Source of the DNA: Gavia stellata
Lineage: Eukaryota; Chordata; Aves; Gaviiformes; Gaviidae
Assembly (NCBI RefSeq): GCF_030936135.1
Contig: NC_082611.1
Coordinates: 8,571,001 to 8,635,000, forward strand
DNA: 64,000 bases
Reading direction: 5' to 3'
The notes beneath the pieces were generated by a model. The model saw nothing but the letters and a program-made list of their open reading frames with translations, was not told where the DNA came from and did no database searches. Made by a program: the position numbers and the translations under genes. Of the stretch, positions 14,100-25,640 are shown one piece after another (positions within the stretch are counted from its first letter, which is position 1; every line of letters begins with the position of its first letter).

Positions 14100-14587
14100 C
14101 GCTCTCCGGGAGACGGGAGGAGGGCGGTGTTTCCCTCGGATTGAAGGCGCGCTCCGCCAACCGGCTGGCGGCGCCTTTCCCGAGGGCGGGAGCAGGAGGA
14201 GGGGCTTGGCTGAGCCCGTGCGCAGGACACGCGGGAGGAACGGGAACAGCGCCGCCTGCAGGCGCGGCGCCCGTCCGCAGTGCCCGCCGGGGCCTCCCCG
14301 AAGCCGCGCTTAAGGCGCCCTGGGACCCCCGTGCGGCCATGGCGGGCCCTTCCGTAGACACAAGCCCCTGCGCAGGGATCCCCCCCGCACCGAGGAGCAC
14401 AGGCCCAAACCTATGCCCTCGTGTCTCCGAGACCACGGCGATGTCCTGCTCTTCCAGGCCAGACTGGGCCTGGAGACTCCCCCGGCGACTGCGCCGGCGG
14501 GGGGTCGTGGCCGAGCTCCCCGCCGGGGCAGCCCGTGTTCAGCTGTCCCCCCGCGCATCCGCAGCTCGGCTCTGTGCCAGAGCCCAG
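14100..14587 (+). other. Possible first exon of a divergent plus-strand transcript
   Basis: A strong plus-strand donor, CAG followed by GTGAGG, occurs with the exon's last base at 14587, inside the GC-rich block and downstream of the CCAAT cluster. No recognisable protein is encoded. The overlapping open frames of 236 and 151 codons have low-complexity Ala/Pro/Arg-rich translations typical of CpG islands. A promoter-divergent long noncoding RNA is the simplest reading. No partner acceptor was identified, and the start is only a guess. Confidence 0.3.
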
Positions 14588-14869
14588 GTGAGGAGACCCG
14601 AGAGAAACAGTCAAAAGCAGACCCTGCTTCCCTCAGAAGCCCCGGAGCCCTCCGGCAGAGCTTCCCCGGAGGAGCCACGGCAGCCCCCCGCCCGCAGGGC
14701 AGCAGGAGCGGGCACACGGCTGCCCCGTGCTGTTCCCTACCCCTCCTCGGGCTGCGCGCCTGGGTTACGGGTGCTCCTCTGCGGAAGAGGAGCGTGAGGA
14801 GTCTCGTTAGACACAGAGATGGGCATAAGCTACCTCTGCAGCCTGTGCGTTTCCAAGGCTGGAAATGAC

Positions 14870-17404
14870 CTTGCTAAATTAATGATAGAAGCAGGATTCA
14901 GAAATAAGGATTATTCTGGTTTAGGTTTAGGTTTGTAATTCTGCTGAATTTAGAGTACATGAAAACGAGGTGACAGTTTTAAGCAGCATAAATGGGAGTC
15001 AGGCTATCAGGGGCTCAGTGTTCTGAAGAAATACGGAAATATCGTATGACTAACAAACTAGATTTCCATTTTCCAAATAATTTAGCAAAAAGGCTAATTA
15101 TGTCAAGATTTTATAATGACTTTGGGAGCACAGATTGTCTAAAGAAATGTACAATGAGTACACCCCTGGGACTTCATGAAAGGAAAGTTTTGTGCTCAAA
15201 GTAGTACTTGGAACATGATGTCCAGGAAGACACAACATAAGCCTAAACCCCTCTCTGTCACTAAGAATTTTTTCTAGGGTAATTTTTCTCCTACCACAGG
15301 GATGTACTTAAAATCAAACTACTTTCCTCTTAACAAGTCTGCATCTACCCCCAGATAGCCTCTCTCTGGCTTGAAGACACTAACTGTATTACCAAATGAC
15401 CCATATTTTTTGAAATGTTCTAATTTTTCTTCCAAGGGAAATATTTTACTTGACTAATGATATGGAAGACAATCGTCTCTTTTGTTGTTTTAGTAAACTA
15501 TTATTAATGCATTATGCTGCTTATCGTGAATTATTTTTTAAAAGCTATATAAAGCAATAAATAGTCCCAAAGTATTCCTTGTCTGGCTGTCTGTAGATTT
15601 TATGGACCGGGAAGGCAAAATGTGGTCCTTTCCCTTTAAAATCAGTGAGATGTAATATGCAATATGTAACACTTGGTTTTTTTTCATGTACAAACAGCCA
15701 CCATCTCAATTTAAATAGCTCCGTAGTGATGTAAAACTGATGCTGGTGACAAGCACGCAGCTGGGTCTTTCTCTATGTATACTGTAAATATCCAGTGGAA
15801 ACGTCACAGTTAGTCCTTTATTCTTCACTCTATCAAATCTCCTTCCACTGAGTATGGACATCAGGGCTGGGGCCTCTGGATGTGAATGTGCCTCCTTCTA
15901 GTTGGCATTATTCAAACTACACTGTACTTCTGTGGTGTAACTACATGGGTGAATCCAGTGTACCTACCAACTACAGTGTCTAGGGTCTAAGGTACTTCTG
16001 AGATCTGTCACTGACCTCATGCAAATTCCGTAAGTAAATAATTTTGAGGTTCGTAGTAGCTACAGACATAAAGTTTAAAACTTCATTTGTAGCCTATCAG
16101 CAGGTTTACAATGCAAGGGTGTTCTCATTTCAATAGTGAAAACGATTCATTGCATTTTAAACACAGCAGACTGCTTTATTTCCCAACCCACCCTATCATA
16201 ATTGAATGTTAGGCCTTTGATGTAATTTGCTGATAAAACATCATGTTGTAATATTATCTGGGAAGTTATGGCAGCATATCATTAAAAGGACTTGTCAGAG
16301 CACTATTCTATAATGATGGTACACTTAAGGTTAGCTGTGAGTTAGTCACTGGTAGAAGCTAAATAACCAAACCTTCCAATCCTTTGTTCTACATGTTAGT
16401 CACAGTTACTCCCTATCTTCAAATACACCATGAACATCACAAAAAACCAAAGATGCAAAGCCTAATCTCCTATCAGCCATCATAAGGAATGTTACGATTC
16501 ACCCATTTACGATTTCTGCAGTTAAACATTTGTAGTAACTATATGAGACTAATGGGTTGAGCAACCTAATAGCAAGTAATCCAAAAGGTACTTAAAAAGA
16601 AAATATATTTACTTAAACAAAACTCTTCCTGTACACAAAATGGGATGTATTACCACATATCACAGCCTCATGTTTCTTGATTATGCGCTGTTATCATTGC
16701 CAAATTACTGAAGCTGCTGTTCCGTGTGGGAGGTGTTAAAACCTTTTTTTGGAGACAGATAATTGGATCAACTAAAGGATGTTGATGGTTTTATTTTCAG
16801 TTGGTTTTCCTCAATATTTCTGATAACATTATTGGTGCGGAAAGAATATTGTCTAGCAGGCTGAGCAAGTTGCCAGAGGGGTGTTAAAGGTCTTCAATGT
16901 AACTGTGAATAAAGCCCCAAAAGATTCACAATTTGCTTACTACAAAACAGAGTATCACTGAGCATCAGGAACAGAGCTGATTACAGAACCAAGGTCTTTA
17001 TTCCAGGTCACTGTTTAAAGCATAAAGATTAGTTTCCATATATATGAATATTGAGACACACACCCAGCTCTCCCTCCCCCTGAAAGAAAAGTCTCTCACC
17101 CTTTTATATGTAACCTTTTCCTTCCCTGTCAGTGTTGTCTTTTTATATTTAACAAAGTGATTTGCTTCTCCACCTGACAGAGACAAAATAAATATCACTG
17201 ATTTTAACCTCCACTTTCAGTCAGAAGCGACTTAATAGTGTTTTTATATAACCGGAGGCATCTTTCTCAGTTCCAATACTACAGCATCCAAAATTATTTT
17301 AAATAGCTCCCAAGGAAAATTGGCTAAAGAAAACTGGGTTTAAAACAATCAGTAAAGGAAATTTGCTTATTTGAGTCAAATGTTTTCCCCTTAGTATCTT
17401 AGGT
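14870..17404. other. Intergenic, no supported feature
   Basis: AT-rich sequence after the CpG island. No exon with flanking splice sites, RNA gene or clear mobile element was recognised. A block near 15920-15985 has short repeated motifs around TGTAACT/TACAGTGT and may be a worn ancient repeat, but I cannot assign it. Confidence 0.4.
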
Positions 17405-17716
17405 TGCAGAGAAGAGGGTGTTGGCCTCTTTTCCCAAGTGATGAGTGACAGAACAAGAGGAAATGGCCTCAAGTTGTGCCAGGGGAGGTTCAGATTGGAT
17501 ATTAGGAAAAATTTCTTTACTGAGGGAGTGGTGAGACACTGGAATAAACTGCCCAGGGAAGTGGTGGAGTCACCATCCCTGGAGGTGTTCAAGGAACGTG
17601 TGGATGAGGCATTGTGGGACATGGTTTAATGGGCATGGTGGTGTTTGCTGGTTGATGGTTGGACTCAATGATCTTACAGGTCTTTTCCAACCTTAGGGAT
17701 TCTGTGATTCTGTGAT
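17405..17716 (+). mobile_element. CR1 LINE, 5'-truncated 3' end
   Basis: This is the most recognisable interspersed repeat in the window. It covers the last part of CR1 ORF2 and the 3' untranslated region. The frame at 17438-17629 ends the reverse-transcriptase ORF with the familiar [10 protein letters not shown] and [19 protein letters not shown] segments. The 3' end carries two copies of the octamer ATTCTGTG (17699-17714), the avian CR1 tail repeat used in place of poly(A). Severe 5' truncation is normal for CR1. The ORF2 remnant is still open, so divergence appears modest. The left boundary is approximate, and no target-site duplication was verified. Confidence 0.9.
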
Positions 17717-20603
17717 ATCTGTCACTCTAAAATGGGTTTAGAACAGAAGTCCCTGATTTCTTCCCACAAATGCTTAAGCTTGCACGTGGAGAAACGAACC
17801 TCTGAAAAATATGGCAGGGCATATTTTGAATCGCTGGCAGAAAATTGAGTTTATATTAATTTTAAAATGTGTTAAATAAAGATCCAGCAGCTCTGTTAAT
17901 CCATTCCTTGTAAATCTATTAAGGAATTATATTCTTCTTGGGAGATAATTCATATTTGGATTTGCATCTGCCACTAATGTCCTGGAAAATTTAGTACAAA
18001 TTTAATTTCTGTTGAGTAGGAATACCTACTGTATTTTGATGGGCCTGATCTGTAAGGGCACCACCTACTTTGGCTTCAAACAGGTGTCCTTTGAAGAGTT
18101 TTTAACATTAAGATATGAAGATGGATCATAATTGTAAATGTATCTTATTCAAATCATTTAAATTTCCTTTATTTACTCTATTAAATTCATTTATCTTTAG
18201 TCCACTGAACCATCCTATGGAATCAATGGAGTTAATCAAAAGAATTAATTTTTGTGAAAGAGCATTTAAGTACTACCTCAAAGAGGCCTAAGAAGTGCCA
18301 ACATCAGTATAAATTTCTTCTCAGCAGGATTCCATCCTGGCTTGCAAGAAATACAGTCATGAGTGGGCAAACGTCTCTCTGGTGATGTTGCCAGCCAAAA
18401 TGCCAATTCATGTCAATTTTGAAACTGTTTTTTATGTCACTGACAACTGTCTAATGCTGGACTAAAAATCACATCTGTGCTGATAGATCTGTATCTTAAA
18501 GCTTCCCATAGAACCTTTCACCAAAATTTTAAAAGAGAAATTATGTGTGTCTATTCTCTCCAAAGGTATAGGAGATTTAACTAAATAACTTCCATTAACA
18601 CAGAAAGAAATGCAAAATGATGACTTCTGTGTAAAGAAGCTGTTGTAAAACTTTCATAGTTACATTAGAAATTCCTTGCCACCCTCTCCTATTTATTTTT
18701 AGCAAACGCTAAACTGTGTGCTTTATTAAATTTTGCTCCAGATGCAGCAAAGCATACTGAATATAGTGAGAAAACATTTAACCAAATGAATGTCTAATAC
18801 AGTGCTGGTCTAAATAGACATTATATGTGTGTCAAGGGAAAAAAAAGCAAACCAGAAAGAATATTCTCACAAAAAGACCAAGTAAGACACAACAGATCAA
18901 ACAACGAGGTTTCAATTCAGCCTTTCCTCATGCAATACTTTCATTAAGGCAATAGTTGTGGAAGCTGCTCAGCAACTCTCAAAAACTTGTCCTATCTGAG
19001 ACAACTGAAATAAGCAAGTGTTACTGCTTAAGGCTTCATGTGTTTTTACACTGTAGGTGTAACATGACAAGAACAGCACTCCTGCAAATGAACAGTTCAG
19101 CAACATTGCAGCCTAAGTGCAAGGGTTTAGTAAAACTACCTACAAGTTATAGAACCAGTGCCTCTTTGAAAACAAACAAACAAACAATCTACGGGCTGCA
19201 GTGGATGGTCCAGTAATTAGCCATGTTTAAATAAGTATCTTGCTGGTGTAAACTCTGTTCATGCAAGCTTGCCAAAAAAAAGCACTACCTGTTTTTGGAC
19301 CTCAAGATCAGCAGGAATCTCTTCATCACAAATCCTTTCAATAAAGGAAGGCAAACATTTGAGCAGAAGAAACAGTATGATTTGCATGTCTCTCTAAAAA
19401 GTAATTCTAATACTAAATTTTAATAAATATTATACATCACAACTTGAATGTGTCGCCTGTTGAAAAATTGAATGAGGTATTCAGAGCTGTGTTTTGAGTC
19501 CTATCAAACAGGGTGTTCTTGATCAACCTGCCTATTAATGTAATAGTTTCCATTTCCCTACCACTTTATACCTAACTTTATAAAATATAATTAAGAAAAA
19601 CCCTCTTACAAGTACTAATTCTCATTAACATTAAGCAAGCTGAAGCTCACGGAAGATTAAAGGACCAGTTTTTACAGATGTAAACACTCACCTCTCATTT
19701 TAAGTAGTTCACTGAAGCACTGTAAGGGAAGGAAGGATCTACTTTGTACTGAAATGTTGATGGTTTGCAATCTTACTTATTCTTCTTATATTAATGAATG
19801 TTGCCTTCTAGAGCACTGAAATTTCAATATGACCCATTAGGCAGAGAAGAATCAAGGTGAATCGAGACAAACTGAGCAGGATCAGGAAGAATCTTGCCAA
19901 TTGAGCAAGGAGCACAAACCAATATATCCAGCACATGTACACTACAAAACATAATTTTTGATACTGTCAATACTTTCATTTATTTTTAATAGTTTTGGGT
20001 TCAAAAGACAAAATTCAGAACAAGAACCATTTATTGAAGGTAGTAATTGGACATAGATTTCTGTACTATTTGGTAATCAGAACGGAAAGAGGTATAAAAT
20101 ATCTCAGTGAAAAATTTGTTACAGAAAAAGAATGAAAACCAATGAGCAAAGCTTGTGCCACAGACAAGGAACAACTCACTAAAACCAAACTGCAGATGCA
20201 TTTTAAAAAACCTTGGCACTATTAAGGACAGTGTCTTTTTTTAAAAAGTTTACTTATTAATTTAAATGGTTACTTAAAAAAAGCAAACAGACCTGAAATA
20301 TGGAGCTTGTTTTGCTTATCCTTGCAGTCTGAGAGTCTAAAGATCATCCAAGAATCAAAGACTTCCTATCTTCCACAATCCCTTCCTCATCTTTTTAATA
20401 AAACTAATCCAACAGAAACAGATTTACAGAATCATTTAAACGTGTAGAGTCTTACAGGTGAAGTTGCTTTGCTAGTAGCATTATCATACAGACAGATAAA
20501 AAGATAGTGAAAATTTAAGCAAGGATCATACTCACTGCAACTGTTTTTTCATCTCCAATACTAACAACTTAATGAGCTCAACTCGCCGTGCAGGATATTC
20601 TTT

Positions 20604-20622
20604 CCCACCCCCCCACCCCCCC
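20604..20622 (+). other. C-run tract, potential G-quadruplex on the minus strand
   Basis: CCC, then two runs of seven C separated by single A residues, then a short T/C edge. The minus strand has matching G-runs with one-base loops, which favours quadruplex formation. It lies in otherwise AT-rich intergenic sequence. Confidence 0.5.
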
Positions 20623-23600
20623 TCGTTACAGCATCATAGGAGTATTGCATCTCCTTTAATTCTGCACTATATTGTTTTGGCTATATCCTATAAGGGAGTA
20701 GGGCTGCTTATGTGATTGATATTACTCATGTGTGCCAGTATATGTAGAAATATGTCTCATAGTTTTACTGATGAACTCTAGGAAAATCCAGGGAATGATC
20801 CCATCTTGTATGAGCAGTAGCTACCTGAGCACAAAAGACATTTTTCAAAATGCTCACCTGTTTGCTACTTTTCAAAGCTTTGACTAAACTGAAAAGGTCT
20901 AATTTCATTCAATAAATGCCAGTAGTTATAATTTTCCCCTCCAGTCCAGGAGAGGAAAAATTCCTCCAAATAAAGAATGCATTTATCTTTATGGAGAACT
21001 GGTGTTTTCTTTTGCTATCAAAGTAGTGTAGAAACCAATAAATATACCTTAGTAGCATGTTTATGGAATATCAGACAACACAGCATCTAAATGACTTCTG
21101 AACAGTACCAAGGGGTTTGGTGATAAATTGCTGACTATTTATGAATCTTGTGAATCAACCTCTATATACACTGAGTAATTAGGAAGAAGTGGTGGCTGAC
21201 AAGTTGCATTTTTTTCTTCATAATTTCCAAATGTAAATTATTTGAACGTGAAGGAAATGCAATCTAAAGATCCAAAGCTAATCAAAATCCAAGGGCTGTA
21301 GGATGTTCAGCAAGAGGATCTCTTATTCAGATCTGTACACAATACCAAAAGGATGTGCTGTTTCAGTGCTGTAGATTCCATGGGGTACAGTAACTATGAC
21401 TGTAAATTGAGAAAAAAACATCATAAGAGGTTAAACTAGATGAGAAAACAGTTAACAGCACCTTTGCCAAAGTTTTAATTCCTCTGCAATTGCATGCTAC
21501 CAGTGCTAAGTAATTTTGACCTTCCAAATGTTTTTAGAACATGGCAGGTGACATACCTACCCCAAGACATTAGAAAATGTTAAAATCACATCTACTTGAA
21601 ACTTTCTTTTAATGCAGAAGCAGACTAGGAATTTTAAAGATAAGGAAAAAAAACCCAACTTTATGTCATAATGTACCATATAAACATAAAGCGTGATTTC
21701 CTCTTGTGTTATGAGCATGTGCCATCAGCACATGGCTGGAAAGCTGCCTAACAAGCTGACAACTTCTGAATTAACCTTGTGTGAACAGAACTCAGGTTAT
21801 CTATTTATAAAGTCATACCACAGGTGTTGCCTACAGTGGGATATTACAATAAGCAGCAGTTAACAGAGCTATTCTCAATTTTGATGCGACCCAGGTGCTC
21901 AGTTGTGCCTTATCAGTCTTTCTAGTTAGTGCTCTCAATTAGAAATTCAGAGAGCCTGGCATCTGGCACAGGAAGACAACAGAAATTAACATTACCATTT
22001 CCCAGGGGTCATGGATTATACATGGCTTGCACCTGCTCTGTTTACTGCTGAGCTGGTGAAAGCAAGATTATCACTTTTACCCTTTCATTGGTTAAATTTT
22101 ACAGCTTAAACATCCAACACAGTATGGACCACTTTTTAATTGACCCAAATATAATCATCCCACACAAACCTCTAGATGCATTTATTTTCGTCAAAGACGT
22201 ATCTCAAAAATGCTGAATCACTGAATGTAGGTAACAGAAAATGTTATTTTTATGAAGCAAATTAACACAACTTGTATTGCATTCCTACACGTTAAATACT
22301 CCTGTCTTACATGAAAATCTTCCACTGCTCTTTGTGCATAAGCAGAAACAATAGTGTATCATATCTGATTTTTCTTCTGCCTAGTATTTGATTACAGTTG
22401 TTGGAGATCAGAATTGTTCCAACAACTTTCCTCTTCACTGGCGGTATTGAACAATTAGCTGGTCCCACCACTGGGAATGGGCTTGTACACACATCCTTGC
22501 TGCAATGTGCTTTGCTCCAGCTGGCAAACACAAGCCTGGCAACAATCTATTAGTATTCTCCGTGCTGATCTAGATTCCCTGCTCGGGCAGATGCACTGGA
22601 GAAGAAATATCCATGCTGAGGATTTCTGGTCTCATATATTGGGAGCCTCGTCCTGTAGAGGAGGTGCCAATAGGAGAGAAAGTGGAGAAGGAAGGTCTCT
22701 ACAACATCAAGATGACCCCTGAAAGGCTGGAGATCCTGTCTGTGCCCCCCGCCACCTGCCAATGACTCCCACAGAGATCTGAACAGCACCAGCTAAAGCT
22801 TGAACCCAAGCTAACCTTCTCTCTAGGCTCTGGTGCTGTCGCACTTATGCAGGTGGCTCAATTAATGTACACAGTTCTCCTTATAGTTAGAGTAAAGTGT
22901 AAGTAAGAAACACACAGGAGCTTTACTATGGGTTGGTTTAGTGTCCAAAGAGCTTGCCAGTGGATATTGCTTCCCCTATGTGCTCTAACTGCTTTTCTGC
23001 TCTGTCATTCCTGTCCTTGCCTGAAATACAGTTTTGTCCACCACTGAGAAATGAAGTACATCTCCAGATGGCTCTGAATATTTGCTTCCTTTAAGCAGAG
23101 TTTTGTACTGCTGTATAGAATTGCAAGACATTACAGAATATCAGAGAAAGTATGCTTAGTGCTGTACAATGAAAACACAGTGCTCAGCCAACTGGTTAAA
23201 GAGGCTAAAAACTAAGACATAGATAATGATGGTCACCATTTGGAACACAGGAGGTACATAATAACATGGATTTGCTGACCCTGTGTTGAAGGAATCTTGC
23301 ATTTAATGATTTATAGATATATATAGATCATTCACACAGAGAAAGAATATTCATTACACTCAGAGAACCAATAAATTAGTTGTTGTACACTGCAAATGTA
23401 TGGACAACAAAAACTGAAACAGTTTTTTTTAATTTACTGCAACTGCATAACAAGCAATTAGCATATGCACTTGTGGTAATTACAAATTAAATATGCAATT
23501 GGTCATGCATTTTGTGTATGTAATTTTGAGTCCAATTCATCATCTGGCCCAGGAAATACTGGGAACAGCTATCATTTATAGTCATGTTTATTTACACCAC

Positions 23601-25609
23601 TCTGGAAAAGAAAGAGACTCTTACACTGGGTCTGCTTGGTTTCTGCATGATCAGTGTATAACGATCTTAGCATAAATGAGACACAGTCAAACAGATTTGA
23701 GCTAGAACAGGCATTCATGTGTTCTCTGCCTACTGCATTATTATTAATATGCTTTTGCTTTTTGCTTCATGTTACTACATTTGGCAAAAGAACTCAGGCT
23801 CCGGCCCAATCTTAAAAAAAAAGAATTATTGAGGAAGGATGGAAAAGGAATTCCACAGATAGATTTGCACGTGATAGACATATATAAGAATGCATATAAA
23901 ATCCCAAAGAAACAATGTCTATATTAGTGCTACAAATTCTGTAAGCCTTTAAGCTGCCAGCAGAATACCTCTTTGATTCTGCACTTTTTTTAACTGCCAC
24001 AGACTTCAATAGCAGTTCCGGCTGTTCACAGAATGAAGTGTCAGCCCCTAAGAGACTGATAAGATATTGTAGAGATTACTAGAAAAGAAGAAATACACCC
24101 ACTTAGGGCTTACTCTCCTAAAAAGGACATGCTAGGAAGAAAATAGTTCTTTCAAAATGGAACTACAAGAAGTAGAAATTAGGGATCTGCCTTGTGTTGT
24201 GACTATGTTTAGAAGCACAATATGACTTTATTTATACAAAGGCCTCAACTCAAATTAGTTGAGGAAACTCCCATTCCCAAAACTAGGAAAAGAAGAAATA
24301 ACTTGCATTTACTTAAGACTCCTTTCAGACTTGCTCATTGTTCATTATATAATTTTGTATATGCTGAAAAATGAGTTCCTAACTGAGAAATTAAAGAGGA
24401 AGCACACTGAGAGTGAAATAAACACAGTATGGGAATGAGATGAGAACCTAAGGAAAATTTCGTATCGCATTTCCCAAAAGTGAGCTTCTGTCAGAAGGAT
24501 GATCATGACTGCATTAATAAGCCCCCTAGTTACTCCCAGCAAATGATTTTCAACAGCCTTTGATACACATGATGACAACTTTGCAGTATTAAAGCTTAAT
24601 TTTTTTGTGAGTAGAATTCTTCCTTGATTTTTCTCTCCCCTGACTCTGATGCAATTAATTCCCCTGACAATGCTGCTTATAAAACCAGGTAAGTCAAGTT
24701 AAAGCAGTTAATAAGAAATACAGATAGACCACACTTTTTTCCCCCTGCCTGCAATATCCTGTGCATATCTTTATGTAGAAACAATGGCTCTTCTTGAAAA
24801 TATTACATAGTTCATGTGATAAGAGGCTGGAATTCTTGGGTTTACATACATATACATTAATGAGCTTAAGAAGAAAATTGCTGCAAGTCAGAACTTTATG
24901 TAGCTTTCAGAAATGAGAACTGGATCTAGGTCAAAACTGAAGCTTTAAATAAATACCACAGACTTTGGGGAAATTGAGCTCTAGACTGTGCAGCTTTGGT
25001 TCTGTAAACAGGAAAGATTATTCTGTATTTTCACTGGCATGTAATTCACATTACAATACAGTTTTGAACAAACAAATATGTGATCACTTATAAAACATTT
25101 TTCCTAACTGCTAATGTAAAAATGGTGAAACAAAGTGACAGGCTAGGATGTTGGGATCTTTCCTTCTGCTCAACCCTCAAGCAAACATCCCCTGGAAACT
25201 CACATTATCTATCTTCAGATTATAGAACAAGATGTGAGACACTGAATAAGGCTTCTCTATCCCACAAGTCAATTGAGTCTCTGCACTTTGATTCTGCAGT
25301 CAGAAGAACTTCAACTATATGGGTCCCAATGCTGACTCATGTGCATCTTACAGGATCACAATCCTGATTTGGTAATACTCCCTGAAAGTTAAAATCAGAA
25401 TCAAAGTTCCCATTGCAAAGTTTTTTGTCAAAAACATAATGTGAATATAATGCTTTGGAAAGAGCTGGATTGATGGTGTAGACTAAATAGCTGAACTGGT
25501 AACTGCCTTGATTGTGAAGGCACCAAAACGACTTGTTTTTCCAAACCATTCAGTCATCCCTAATTGGACTTGGGACATATATTGGGAGTTAGGTATTATT
25601 AAAATACAA

Positions 25610-25640
25610 ATAGTATTAATGATGGTACCATTAATACTAT
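25610..25640. repeat. Perfect 12-bp stem inverted repeat
   Basis: ATAGTATTAATG at 25610-25621 is the exact reverse complement of 25629-25640, with a seven-base spacer that contains most of a GGTACC palindrome. It may be the core of a small palindromic repeat or an AT-rich cruciform; no transcript signal accompanies it. Confidence 0.65.

Larger units (their letters stand above)
13010..14800. promoter_or_regulatory. CpG island, probable divergent promoter
   Basis: Base composition changes abruptly from AT-rich flanks to very GC-rich, CpG-dense sequence for about 1.8 kb. The core near 13880-14100 contains an ETS-plus-YY1 composite, several CCAAT boxes and GC boxes but no clear TATA box, as in broad housekeeping promoters. 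Consensus splice donors lie on both sides in opposite orientation: CAG/GTGAGG on the minus strand at 13552/13551 and CAG/GTGAGG on the plus strand at 14587/14588. That supports transcription in both directions. The many long open frames across the island are expected from the scarcity of stop codons in GC-rich DNA and are not taken as genes. Confidence 0.85.

Noticed and set aside
13169-14868. Several overlapping open frames of 130-236 codons on both strands
   Set aside because: They all fall in the CpG island, where stop codons are rare. Their translations are Pro/Ala/Arg/Gly-rich with no domain, and they run through good splice donors.
17299-17622. Minus-strand 107-codon frame
   Set aside because: It is antisense to the CR1 ORF2 end and its flank, with no independent support.
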